Of a stretch of 64,000 nucleotides of DNA, positions 19,122 to 27,695 are shown one piece after another; position 1 is the stretch's first letter, and every line of letters starts with the position of its first letter. The position numbers and the translations under genes were made by a program. Below the pieces are notes generated by a model. That model was not told where the DNA came from. It saw nothing but the letters and a program-made list of their open reading frames with translations, and did no database searches. Origin of the DNA: Arcobacter vandammei (GTDB lineage Bacteria; Campylobacterota; Campylobacteria; Campylobacterales; Arcobacteraceae). The DNA is taken from the NCBI RefSeq assembly GCF_016106035.1, contig NZ_JADKPZ010000004.1:1-64000 (forward strand), written 5' to 3'.

Positions 19122-19143
19122 AAAGTGAGTTTTCTCACTTTTT
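19120..19143. terminator. Bidirectional terminator
   Basis: AAAAAGTGAG, loop TTTT, CTCACTTTTT: a perfect 10-bp stem with A/T tracts on both sides. It overlaps the stop codon of speB and the last codons of convergent leuA. Confidence 0.85.
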
Positions 19144-20436
19144 AAAATTTTTATAAAGCTCTATAATCTCATACTTTTCTAACTCTCTTTTTAGCTTATC
19201 TGACTCATCTTTTATAATTTGTCCAAATTTTATAGCTTCATCTTTACTTATATTTACACCAAAAAACTCACTTATTATAAAGCTAATTCCACCTTTTCCT
19301 GATTGTGAATTTACTCTTATAACATTTTCATAACCTCTTTTTATATCTTTTGGGTCTATTGGCAAATATGGTACATTCCAAATCTTACTTTCATTTTCTC
19401 TATAAAAATCTATACCTTTTTTTATAGCATCTTGATGTCCTCCACTAAAAGCTGTAAATATCATATCCCCAACATATGGGTGTCTTGGGTGTACTTTTAA
19501 ATTTGTATTTTTTTCATACATAGCTTTTATCTCATCAATAATTGATAAATCTAATTTTGGGTCAATTCCTTGTGAATAAATATTAAAAGCAAAGTTTACA
19601 ATATCCAAATTTCCAGCTCTCTCCCCATTTCCAAATAAAGTTCCTTCAACTTTATCAGCACCAGCAAGAACTGCTAATTCAGCACTAGCAACCGATGTTC
19701 CTCTATCGTTATGTGGATGAACACTCATAATCAAAGCTTCGCGATAGTTTAGATTTTTACACATATACTCAATTCTATCTGCATAAATATTTGGAGTACA
19801 AGCTTCAAGTGTATTTGGCAAGTTTATTATCATCTTATTTTGCTTTGTTGGTTTTACTACATTTATCACTTCATTGCATATTTTTATAGCAAAATCTAAG
19901 TTTGTTTGAGAAAAGCTTTCAGGCGAGTATTGATAAGTTACATCTCCTTTAAAATCTTTTGTAAGTTCGACTAAATATTTCATTCCATCAACTGCCATTT
20001 GAACTATCTCATCATCACTTTTTTGAAAAACAACTCTTCTTTGAAACTCATTTGTAGGATTGTAAAGATGAAAAATTCCATTTTTTACATCTTTCATAGC
20101 TTCAACACTTTTTTTAATCAACTCTTTTTTTGCAGGGATTAAAACTTGAATTGCAACATCATCTGGCACTAAATTTTCATCTATTAATTTTCTAGTAAAT
20201 GAAAAATCTGTATCACTAGCACTAGGAAAACTAACCTCTATTTGTTTAAATCCCATTTTTAATAAAGCTTGGAAATATTCCAATTTTTGCTCAACTGTTA
20301 AAGGGTTTATCAAAGCTTGATTTCCATCTCTTAAATCCACACTACAATAAATTGGTGCTTTTTCTATACTTTTATCTGCCCACTCTCTTTTGAAGTTTTC
20401 AACTCTTGGGTATTTTTCATATTTTGTAAAACTCAT
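19135..20436 (-). CDS. leuA: 2-isopropylmalate synthase (LeuA-type, no regulatory domain)
   Basis: A DRE-TIM-metallolyase condensing acetyl-CoA with 2-oxoisovalerate, the first leucine-specific step. The barrel has YCSVDLRDGNQALINPL (the R-D pair and a metal Asp) and SVHPHNDRGTSVASAELAV (metal His residues), resembling the long fungal/actinobacterial LeuA subfamily. At 433 residues it stops shortly after the accessory subdomain and lacks the C-terminal allosteric domain that binds leucine. It may thus be leucine-insensitive, or a paralogue with another 2-oxoacid substrate. Confidence 0.8.
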   Translation of the reverse strand: MSFTKYEKYPRVENFKREWADKSIEKAPIYCSVDLRDGNQALINPLTVEQKLEYFQALLKMGFKQIEVSFPSASDTDFSFTRKLIDENLVPDDVAIQVLIPAKKELIKKSVEAMKDVKNGIFHLYNPTNEFQRRVVFQKSDDEIVQMAVDGMKYLVELTKDFKGDVTYQYSPESFSQTNLDFAIKICNEVINVVKPTKQNKMIINLPNTLEACTPNIYADRIEYMCKNLNYREALIMSVHPHNDRGTSVASAELAVLAGADKVEGTLFGNGERAGNLDIVNFAFNIYSQGIDPKLDLSIIDEIKAMYEKNTNLKVHPRHPYVGDMIFTAFSGGHQDAIKKGIDFYRENESKIWNVPYLPIDPKDIKRGYENVIRVNSQSGKGGISFIISEFFGVNISKDEAIKFGQIIKDESDKLKRELEKYEIIELYKNFKK

Positions 20437-20499
20437 AATTATTTCCAGTCTAATTTTTCAAAATATTAGCCTTTTAATATATTTAAATCTTGTACAAAA

Positions 20500-21282
20500 T
20501 TAACATTTGAAAATATTGTTTTGATACTCTTTTGGTGTAAGCTGAAAAATTCTTTTAAAACTTCTATTTAAATGGCTTTGGTCAAAAAATCCACTACTTT
20601 GTGCAACTTCAATTATTGGCAAATTTGAAGCCAAAAGCTCTTTTGCTAAATGCACTTTTTTGTTTATTATATATGAGTGAATAGGAAGCCCAAACTCTTT
20701 TTTAAAAATTCGTATCAAGTGAACTATACTTAAATCAAATTTTAAAGATAAATCTTCTAGTAAAAGCTCCTCCAAAAAATTCTCATCTAAATATTTTTTC
20801 AAATTTAAAGCTAAAATAGACTCCTCTTTATAGGCAATTTTATCTTGTTTAAAAGAGAAAAAATCTAAACAAAATTGATAAAATCTCTCCTCTTTTTCAA
20901 GCAGAGATATTTTATTATCAAGTAAACAATCACAAAGATTTATAAAGTTTTTATAGATATTTTTATTTTTTATCAGTTCAAAATTTGAGTTAAATTCAAA
21001 ATCAATTTTTTGTAGATAGTTCTTATCTAAATACAAAACATAACCATCTTTTGAAACTTCATTTAAAGTCGCACAATGTGGAATTTGGCTATTTATAATA
21101 GCTATTTCATTTACTTTTATATCACAAGAGATGTTTTCAAAAATTAGTTTTAAAGAACCTTTTTTAATAGCTGTAATAGTAAGCTCTTCATGAAGATGCA
21201 TTTTTATACAATCTTGAATATCTTTTATATATCGTAGCTCTAGGAAGTTTAATTTTGAGTTTTTAAAAATTGCAGATTTCAT
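20500..21282 (-). CDS. AraC-family transcriptional regulator
   Basis: 260 residues: an N-terminal cupin-like sensor (HLHEELTITAIKKGSLKLIF, about 30-110) and a C-terminal double helix-turn-helix (about 165-258). The latter has the family pattern LAKELLASNLPIIEVAQSSGF followed by DQSHLNRSFKRIFQLTPKEY. The ligand and targets are unknown. It lies downstream of sodB, but a strong terminator separates them. Confidence 0.88.
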   Translation of the reverse strand: MKSAIFKNSKLNFLELRYIKDIQDCIKMHLHEELTITAIKKGSLKLIFENISCDIKVNEIAIINSQIPHCATLNEVSKDGYVLYLDKNYLQKIDFEFNSNFELIKNKNIYKNFINLCDCLLDNKISLLEKEERFYQFCLDFFSFKQDKIAYKEESILALNLKKYLDENFLEELLLEDLSLKFDLSIVHLIRIFKKEFGLPIHSYIINKKVHLAKELLASNLPIIEVAQSSGFFDQSHLNRSFKRIFQLTPKEYQNNIFKC

Positions 21283-21285
21283 ATA

Positions 21286-21314
21286 AAAAAGTATGGAAAA
21301 GCTCCATACTTTTT
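21286..21314 (-). terminator. Rho-independent terminator of sodB
   Basis: A 12-bp perfect stem (AAAAAGTATGGA / TCCATACTTTTT) with a 5-nt loop, ending in a T run in the sodB direction. It ends just before the regulator's start codon. Confidence 0.85.
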
Positions 21315-21330
21315 CCTTGAACTTAAAAGA

Positions 21331-21897
21331 TTAAGCTAAATTTTTAGCTACAAAATCCCAGTTTACAAGTTGCCAGAAGTTCTCTAAGAATTTTGGTCTA
21401 GCATTTCTTGTATCAATATAGTATGCATGTTCCCAAACATCACATGTTAATACTGGTTTTAAACCATCAGTTAAAGGACAGCCAGCATTTGAAGTTGTAA
21501 CGATTTTTAACTCACTTCCATCAAGAACTAACCAAGCCCAACCTGAACCAAATTGTCCAATAGCTTTAGCTGTAAACTCCTCTTTAAATTTTTCAACACT
21601 TCCAAAAGTTTTTGTTAAAGCAGCTTCAACATTTGAAGGAATTGCACCTTGAGTTGGAGTTAATCCATTCCAGAAGAAATCGTGGTTAAATACTTGAGCA
21701 GCATTATTAAAAATTGCTCCACTTGATTTTTTGATAATATCTTCTAAACTTAGGTTTTCAAACTCTGTTCCTGGGATTAGGTTATTTAAGTTTGTTACAT
21801 AAGTGTTGTGGTGTTTTCCGTGGTGATACTCTAATGTCTCATCTGACATTAAAGGTGCTAAACTTGTAAATGGTAATTTCATTAATTCGTGTTTCAT
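21331..21897 (-). CDS. sodB: Superoxide dismutase (Fe type)
   Basis: A 188-residue cytoplasmic dismutase converting superoxide to H2O2 and O2. Metal ligands are in [12 protein letters not shown] (N-terminal His), [12 protein letters not shown] and [17 protein letters not shown] (Asp and His). GSGWAWLVL is the usual core. Length and sequence fit iron SodB, although Fe and Mn enzymes are hard to separate by eye. Monocistronic, with its own terminator. Confidence 0.95.
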   Translation of the reverse strand: MKHELMKLPFTSLAPLMSDETLEYHHGKHHNTYVTNLNNLIPGTEFENLSLEDIIKKSSGAIFNNAAQVFNHDFFWNGLTPTQGAIPSNVEAALTKTFGSVEKFKEEFTAKAIGQFGSGWAWLVLDGSELKIVTTSNAGCPLTDGLKPVLTCDVWEHAYYIDTRNARPKFLENFWQLVNWDFVAKNLA

Positions 21898-21970
21898 ATT
21901 ATTATCCTTTTTAAAAAATTAAACTTTAGAATACTATCTTTTTACTTTGTATATAGTTAAAAACTATTTT

Positions 21971-23176
21971 TTAACTATATTGATAAGATTTTATTCCAAA
22001 TTCACCCAAAACAGAGAATATATGATCAAAAATATCTGATTGTATATTCTCATAATCAGCCCAAATTGTTGTTGATGTAAAACAGTAAATCTCTAGTGGA
22101 ATACCATATTCTGTTGGTGCTAGTTGTCTTACCATTATTGTCATATCTTTATTTATATTTGGATGATTTCTTAGATATGTAAGCAAATAAGCTCTTAAAG
22201 TACCAATATTTGTAAGCCTTCTTCCATTCATAGCAACAGTTAAATCAAAATGATTTTTCTCATTATAATCTCTTATTTCACACTGTTTTTCATGTAAATA
22301 TGGAGCTAAAAGATTTGCTTTTTCTAGTCTTCTTATATCCTCATCATCCAAAAATTTTATACTTTTTATATCGATTTTTATGGCTCTTTTTATTCTTCTC
22401 CCACCACTTTCTCTCATACCTCGCCAGTTTTTAAAAGAGTCCGATACAAGAGCATAAGTTGGAATTGTTGTAATAGTTTTATCAAAATTTCGCACCTTTA
22501 CAACATTTAATCCAATATCAATAATATCTCCATCAGCACCATATTTTGGCATCTCTATCCAATCTCCAACCTGAACCATCTTATTTGTGCTTAGTTGAAG
22601 TCCTGCAGTGAACCCTAAAATTGTATCCTTGAAAACCAACATTAAAACAGCAGACATAGCTCCAAGTCCACTTAAAATAGCAACTGGAGATTTACCTGCT
22701 AAAATAGAAACTATATAGATAAAACATACTATTCCAAATATTAATTTAATACTTTGAATAATTGTTCTTGTAGCAAAAAACTGCACTTCTGTTGCTGTAT
22801 GAAGGGTCTTAAATGTTTTATCAATAATAGAATAAATTGCTAAAAGCCCAAAAATACTTATCCAAACCAAAGATATTGTTAATAAAGTTTCATAAATTGA
22901 ACCTTTTTCAATCCAAATTGTAGTTTGCCAATAAACAACCAAACCTTGAAAAAGAAGAGCCAATCTTTGAAAAAGATTCTCTTCTAGTAAAGATGAAGTT
23001 ATTATATTTCTTCTTTTTTTATCAAGTTTTTGGATAGTTTTTAAAATTATTTTATGTAAAACGAAGTGAATTATTATAGAAGTAACTACAATAATAAGTA
23101 AAATTGATATACTTAAAACTAAAAATGTAGGATCAACTCCTAAATCTTTCAAAAATTCTATTAAATATTTTTTCAT
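21971..23176 (-). CDS. Mechanosensitive ion channel, MscS family (YbdG-like)
   Basis: 401 residues with about five N-terminal TM helices (residues 15-190), the pore-lining helix GLGAMSAVLMLVFKDTILGFTAGLQL, and the MscS beta domain (VQVGDWIEMPKYGADGDIIDIGLNVVKVRNFDKTITTIPTY, split here only by description). The long C-terminal cytoplasmic part with IKSIKFLDDEDI and TTIWADYENIQSDIFDHI matches YbdG/MscM rather than small MscS. Role: release of solutes on hypo-osmotic shock. Confidence 0.88.
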   Translation of the reverse strand: MKKYLIEFLKDLGVDPTFLVLSISILLIIVVTSIIIHFVLHKIILKTIQKLDKKRRNIITSSLLEENLFQRLALLFQGLVVYWQTTIWIEKGSIYETLLTISLVWISIFGLLAIYSIIDKTFKTLHTATEVQFFATRTIIQSIKLIFGIVCFIYIVSILAGKSPVAILSGLGAMSAVLMLVFKDTILGFTAGLQLSTNKMVQVGDWIEMPKYGADGDIIDIGLNVVKVRNFDKTITTIPTYALVSDSFKNWRGMRESGGRRIKRAIKIDIKSIKFLDDEDIRRLEKANLLAPYLHEKQCEIRDYNEKNHFDLTVAMNGRRLTNIGTLRAYLLTYLRNHPNINKDMTIMVRQLAPTEYGIPLEIYCFTSTTIWADYENIQSDIFDHIFSVLGEFGIKSYQYS

Positions 23177-23214
23177 TTTGTATCCTAAAGGAAGATAAGT
23201 TAATTTTTAAATAC

Positions 23215-23230
23215 AAAGCCAAAAGGCTTT
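23215..23230 (-). terminator. Possible terminator of ppaC
   Basis: AAAGCC, loop AAAA, GGCTTT: a 6-bp stem just past the ppaC stop, followed on the minus strand by an AT-rich, only partly T-rich stretch. Weak. Confidence 0.4.
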
Positions 23231-23235
23231 ATATT

Positions 23236-24156
23236 TTAAGCAAATGCAGGTTCTAAGAAAGGAATGATTTGTTTTTTTCTACTCAAACAACCATCAAGCC
23301 AAACTTTTTGGTTTTCAAGTTTACAAGAGAAAGCTTTTTCAAAAATAGAGTAATCATCACTTACAACTAAAACTTCACTTCCCTCTTTCATAATATCTGT
23401 TAAAAGTAGTGCTACAGTATGAAGTTTGCTCTCCTCTTTTACTTTTTGAATATCTGCTAGAAGCTCATCTTTTATAGAGTCAAAAACTGAACCATCTACA
23501 ACTTCAAGTTGTCCAACTCCTACTTTGTTTCCATGCATATCGAAGTTTTTGTAATCTCTCATTACAAGTTCTCTTATAGGAGTTCCTTCAACTTCCGATT
23601 TTACTTTAAACATCTCCATACCTAAAGCACCATAATCTTCAATATTTGCAATTTTTGCCAACTCTTTTACCACTTGAATATCAAGAGCTGTACAAGTTGG
23701 TGATTTAAAAATAACTGTATCAGATAAAATCGCACACATCATAATAGCAGCAATATTTGCAGGAATTTCAACTTTATGATAGTCATACATCTCTTTTACA
23801 ATTGTATTTGTACAGCCAACAGGTCTAATCCAGCACTCTAGTGGAGCTGATGTTGTAATATCTCCTAGTTTGTGATGATCAACTATTCCAACAACTGTTG
23901 TTTTATCAAGTTCTTGTGGAGCTTGTGCAATATCTGAATAATCAGTGATAAAAAGTTCATCACCAGCAAAAGAAGTTTTAAGTTCTGGAGCAACAAATCC
24001 AAATTTATCTAAAATAAATTTTGTTTCAGGATTTAATTCACCTTGTCTTGCAGGAGTTGCAGGACGACCAATTTTGTTTAAAAGATAAGCTAGTGAAATA
24101 GCTGAACAAACTGAATCTGAATCTGGAATAATGTGTCCACATGTATATAATGCCAT
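23236..24156 (-). CDS. ppaC: Manganese-dependent inorganic pyrophosphatase (family II)
   Basis: A DHH-family phosphoesterase that hydrolyses pyrophosphate to phosphate. Motifs are CGHIIPDSDSVCSA (metal His and two Asp), DYSD, the signature VDHHKLGD, and the C-terminal SRKKQIIPFLEPAF substrate-binding segment (SRKKQ). 306 residues is normal, without CBS insertions. Not in an obvious operon. Confidence 0.95.
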   Translation of the reverse strand: MALYTCGHIIPDSDSVCSAISLAYLLNKIGRPATPARQGELNPETKFILDKFGFVAPELKTSFAGDELFITDYSDIAQAPQELDKTTVVGIVDHHKLGDITTSAPLECWIRPVGCTNTIVKEMYDYHKVEIPANIAAIMMCAILSDTVIFKSPTCTALDIQVVKELAKIANIEDYGALGMEMFKVKSEVEGTPIRELVMRDYKNFDMHGNKVGVGQLEVVDGSVFDSIKDELLADIQKVKEESKLHTVALLLTDIMKEGSEVLVVSDDYSIFEKAFSCKLENQKVWLDGCLSRKKQIIPFLEPAFA

Positions 24157-24249
24157 TTTTATTGTCCTTTTTTCTATTTTTTTAATTTTAAGTATAGATT
24201 TTATCCAAAAGTTGATAATTTTTCTTTTAATTTAAAAACTATTTAAAAT

Positions 24250-24603
24250 CTACTCTTGCATACTTTTAATCAAAGCTTCTAATTCAGCAGGGCTAAGTGT
24301 ATCTTCACTTGCATCAATATTTTTTGCACTAGGAGCTAGATTATATTGAGTTTTATCGATATTATTGCTATCACAAACAAAGTTTACAACTCTCTCTATT
24401 TTTTGTCTATGTAAATCTTGATTTTGTAAAAGTCCATAAATATTTGAAATAAGATTTGAAAGCTTATTTTTTTGATGCAAAGGTAAAGATAACTCTTGTA
24501 AAAATTCATCTATACTTTCAATATTATTAAAAATCTCTTGGGCATTATGTTCTGATTCTTTTATCACTTCACAAAGCTCTAAAATAGTATTTTCATAGTT
24601 CAT
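24250..24603 (-). CDS. Small CheZ-like protein (candidate CheY-P phosphatase)
   Basis: A 117-residue, mostly helical acidic protein. QNQDLHRQKIERVV (residues 60-73) matches the catalytic helix of CheZ (QDLTGQxIxRVV in E. coli), keeping the Asp and Gln four residues apart (Asp63, Gln67) that attack CheY-P. The C-terminus LSPAELEALIKSM (103-115) resembles the LSQDEIDALL CheY-binding peptide of FliM. It is about half the length of E. coli CheZ. It follows truD by 15 nt on the same strand. The assignment is from motif similarity and is not certain. Confidence 0.62.
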   Translation of the reverse strand: MNYENTILELCEVIKESEHNAQEIFNNIESIDEFLQELSLPLHQKNKLSNLISNIYGLLQNQDLHRQKIERVVNFVCDSNNIDKTQYNLAPSAKNIDASEDTLSPAELEALIKSMQE

Positions 24604-24618
24604 TTTGTTTCCTTGTTT

Positions 24619-25698
24619 TTAGTTATTTGTTAAATCTATGTGTAAAATTTCACTTATTAACTCTGTTGCATAAGAGCCTTTTGGAAGATAAAAGCTTAAT
24701 TCCATATGGTTTTTATCCTCTTTATAATTACTTCCAATATTTTCAGGAAAAACAAAAGCAAATCTTCTTGCTCCATCTTCACTCATTTCTACTTCAAACT
24801 CTTTTTCTATTTCATGAGCAAAACCTTCAGATTTTTTTACTCTTTTTCCACATAAAAGACCTGTTGGAACTCTATCTTTATCAAAAAACTTTTGGCTTTC
24901 ACTTTCCAAATCATCTATTATAAAAATTCTTCCAAAAGGGTAATGACTTAGTAAATCTCCTGTTAAAATTTTAAAAGGATGTGGCTGTTTTTTGGCTCTT
25001 TTGACTTCATCTAGTGGTAAATTTAATTTTGTATAAATCTCTTTTGGTTCAAATGCCTCAATTAATTTTGAAATCTCTATTCTTTTTGAAAGCCAAGAGT
25101 TAAACAAATAGCTTTGATAAGCATTTATAAACATCTGTTTTAGGTTTCTATTTCGCTCTTTTAATGTTCCTTCAACTATTTGTTTTCCTTTTTTATAGTT
25201 TTCTCCATCTATTCCAAATCTTTGAAAACCAAAATAGTTTGGCATCCCAAAAGTGGCAATTTGTCCTAAAGCTTCCTCTATTTTTTGCTTTTCTACAAGC
25301 CCTACTCTTTTAAGTCGTATAAAAAAATTATTCCCTTTTAAATGCCCTATTTTTATCTTATTATTGTGGTAAGTTGTTTCAAGTATTTTTATATTATCGT
25401 GCGAAAACTCTTTTAAAGCCTCTTCGTATTTTCTATGAACTGAAATATGCTGAATTGTCATCGCATTTTTATCTTTAAGCCCTGCATAGCCAAACTCTCT
25501 AGGGCTACATTTTAGATAATTTGCCAAAATCTCTATTGCATCCCAAGTTGCTAAATCTTTTTTTCTAAGCTTAATTATAAGGTGTTCACCCTCATTTGTG
25601 AACTCATAAAGTGGTACTTCAGTAACCACAAAATCATCTTTACTTTGTTTAAAATAAACATCAATTGGTGAATGGTTTAAATATCTTTGAATTTTCAA
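24619..25698 (-). CDS. truD: tRNA pseudouridine(13) synthase TruD
   Basis: Makes pseudouridine 13 in tRNA(Glu). It carries the TruD catalytic segment FGYAGLKDKNAMTIQ (catalytic Asp), then KIGHLKGNNFFIRLK and PNYFGFQRFGIDGENYKKG, the family hallmark. 359 residues is normal. It lies 9 nt after thiL and just before the CheZ-like gene, so all three probably share a transcript. Confidence 0.95.
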   Translation of the reverse strand: MKIQRYLNHSPIDVYFKQSKDDFVVTEVPLYEFTNEGEHLIIKLRKKDLATWDAIEILANYLKCSPREFGYAGLKDKNAMTIQHISVHRKYEEALKEFSHDNIKILETTYHNNKIKIGHLKGNNFFIRLKRVGLVEKQKIEEALGQIATFGMPNYFGFQRFGIDGENYKKGKQIVEGTLKERNRNLKQMFINAYQSYLFNSWLSKRIEISKLIEAFEPKEIYTKLNLPLDEVKRAKKQPHPFKILTGDLLSHYPFGRIFIIDDLESESQKFFDKDRVPTGLLCGKRVKKSEGFAHEIEKEFEVEMSEDGARRFAFVFPENIGSNYKEDKNHMELSFYLPKGSYATELISEILHIDLTNN

Positions 25699-25707
25699 AT
25701 AATTTCC

Positions 25708-26550
25708 TTAATCTTTAAAATGGTGGTTTGAAAAGCTACTTTGGTAGCTTCCTTTTACAGCTTTTGCAAAAATATTTATTTTTGTATTATGTTTTTTTGC
25801 AATATCTTCTATCTTTTTTAGATTTTTTTGACTACAGGCAAAAAGTATCTCATACTCTTCTCCTGAAGTTCCTATATCATCTTTTATAGTTTTGAAAAAC
25901 TCAAAACCTATATTTGAAGCTTTTGAGAGCTTTTCCAAATCCAAAAAAAGTCCATCGCTTATATCCATAGCAGAATTTACATATTTTGAAGCTTCATAAA
26001 AAAACTCTGATTTTAACTCTGGTTTTATAAATTTTGAAGATTTTTTTATCTTTTTTCCTGCTAAAAGCTCATTTAAATCTTTTTTTGAGCTTCCAAGTTT
26101 TCCTGTATAGCAGATATAATCGCCCAATCCTACTCCACTTCTATATATAGGTTTTGTAGTTTTAGAGATAATCGTAATACTAATATCTAATTTTTTATTT
26201 TCAATAGTATCTCCACCAATAATCTCTAAATCAAAATCTTTACAGGCCTTTTTAAAACCACTTGAAAGCTCTTTTAAATCATCTTCTTTATAAGAATTTG
26301 GAATTGCAACAGTTATAAGAGCATATTTTGGTCTTGCATTCATAGCAACTGCATCTGAGATATTTACAAGCATAGATTTATAAGCTATCTGTTTTAAACT
26401 CATAAACCCTTTTTCTATCCACTCTTTTTTAAAATGCACATCTTCAAAAAAAGCATCCATAGAGTAAACATATCCATCTATAAATGCACCATCATCGCCG
26501 TTATACTTACTATTTGATATTTGTTTTATAAAAAAATCTTCTTTATTCAT
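25708..26550 (-). CDS. thiL: Thiamine-monophosphate kinase
   Basis: An AIR-synthase-fold kinase that phosphorylates thiamine phosphate to the diphosphate, the cofactor used by AceE in this window. Motifs are the N-terminal DDGAFIDGYVYSMDAFFEDVHF, NISDAVAMNARPKYALI, GGDT and SAMDISDGLFLDLEKL. At 280 residues it is slightly short for the family (about 320). It begins 47 nt after the last gene of the defence-like operon, with no convincing terminator between them. Confidence 0.9.
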   Translation of the reverse strand: MNKEDFFIKQISNSKYNGDDGAFIDGYVYSMDAFFEDVHFKKEWIEKGFMSLKQIAYKSMLVNISDAVAMNARPKYALITVAIPNSYKEDDLKELSSGFKKACKDFDLEIIGGDTIENKKLDISITIISKTTKPIYRSGVGLGDYICYTGKLGSSKKDLNELLAGKKIKKSSKFIKPELKSEFFYEASKYVNSAMDISDGLFLDLEKLSKASNIGFEFFKTIKDDIGTSGEEYEILFACSQKNLKKIEDIAKKHNTKINIFAKAVKGSYQSSFSNHHFKD

Positions 26551-26597
26551 AAAAGAAGTGTAGCAAAGTTTTGCAAAATATATTTAATTTTGCTATT

Positions 26598-27683
26598 TTA
26601 ATTTAGAAAATGCTTTCTAACATCTTCTAGGAACTCCTCTTTATCAAAATATTTTGTGTGATGAATTAAAATATCAGAAGCCTTTGCTCTTGCTTTTGTG
26701 CCATTTGTAAAAGATTTTTTTACATTTCCTTGATTTGTAACTCTTTTTTCTTCTGCTCCAACAAGCAAAATCATACCTTTGCCATCATCATCTAAATAAT
26801 CTATAATTGAATCTAGTTTATATACAAAATCTTCACCTTCGATAAATTTTCTAAGTTTACACTCTATTACATGAAGATGATTATCTTTTATCATCAAAAT
26901 ATCAAATTCGTTTTGAAATTGTGGTTCAAACTCTACTTTTACATTGAACATTACATGGTCAAAATCGAAATTATCTACTATTAACCAGTAGATATACTCT
27001 TCAAAAATTGTACCTTGGATAAACATTTTATCATTGATTTTATCCATCTTTTCAAGCTCTTTTTTTATCTCATTAAAACCAGCTATCTCATCGTATCTTT
27101 TATTTTGTATCAAAAAAGCAAACTCTTGATAGGAAGCTAAATTCTCACAAATTTTCATCACAATATCTTTTCTTTTATAGGCTTCAATTTTGCTTCCCAT
27201 AGATAAAACTTCATAACCTTTTAGCATAAAGTGAGTGTAAATATCTTTGTTTTTTGAGATGATTTTGTTTTGCATAGAGTGCTTTGTAAGGATATTGTAG
27301 CCATTGTCAAAAATATCATAAGCTATAAAACTTGCACCTTTTTCAAGTAATTTTGAAGACAAGATGATAGTTGAAGATACCATTCCACCTGTTGCATTGA
27401 AGTAGATATTTTCAAAATCACTGTTTGAAAGTTTTAAAATCTCTTCATAACAATTTAAAATCGAATCATAAGAGTCTTCATCTATTTTTATTGAGTGTGT
27501 TTCAAAACTCAAAGAGTAAAAATCTTTGAATTTCTCTTGCGAAGCTAAAACTTTTTTTATCATAGTTGTTTCATATTTTGAATCATCGTGGATGATTATA
27601 TGTTTTGTTATTTTCTCTTTAAATTCAAAAAGAATTGGGAAGATTGAAGAGTCGTGAATACCTAAAAGAGAGATTAAAATCAT
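26598..27683 (-). CDS. CARF-PD-(D/E)XK nuclease, Card1/Can2 (DUF1887) family
   Basis: 361 residues. The N-terminal half is a CARF-type Rossmann domain with the ligand-loop motif FNATGGM (95-101). A linker follows, then a PD-(D/E)XK nuclease with Glu228/Glu229 (GTIFEEY), Asp261 (NEFD) and Glu274-x-Lys276 (IECK). These are the core residues of Card1 and Can2, which cut nucleic acid when bound by cyclic tetra-adenylate from type III CRISPR. No Cas10 or array is in the window. It follows the SAVED gene by 12 nt as the last gene of a six-gene operon. A nuclease effector gated by a cyclic nucleotide is the inferred role. Confidence 0.85.
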   Translation of the reverse strand: MILISLLGIHDSSIFPILFEFKEKITKHIIIHDDSKYETTMIKKVLASQEKFKDFYSLSFETHSIKIDEDSYDSILNCYEEILKLSNSDFENIYFNATGGMVSSTIILSSKLLEKGASFIAYDIFDNGYNILTKHSMQNKIISKNKDIYTHFMLKGYEVLSMGSKIEAYKRKDIVMKICENLASYQEFAFLIQNKRYDEIAGFNEIKKELEKMDKINDKMFIQGTIFEEYIYWLIVDNFDFDHVMFNVKVEFEPQFQNEFDILMIKDNHLHVIECKLRKFIEGEDFVYKLDSIIDYLDDDGKGMILLVGAEEKRVTNQGNVKKSFTNGTKARAKASDILIHHTKYFDKEEFLEDVRKHFLN

Positions 27684-27695
27684 ATTTGTTTCCTA

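Noticed and set aside
26573-26593. GCAAAAT/ATTTTGC hairpin between the CARF nuclease gene and thiL as a terminator
   Set aside because: The stem is only 7 bp, AT-rich and not followed by a T run in the operon direction, so read-through into thiL cannot be excluded.
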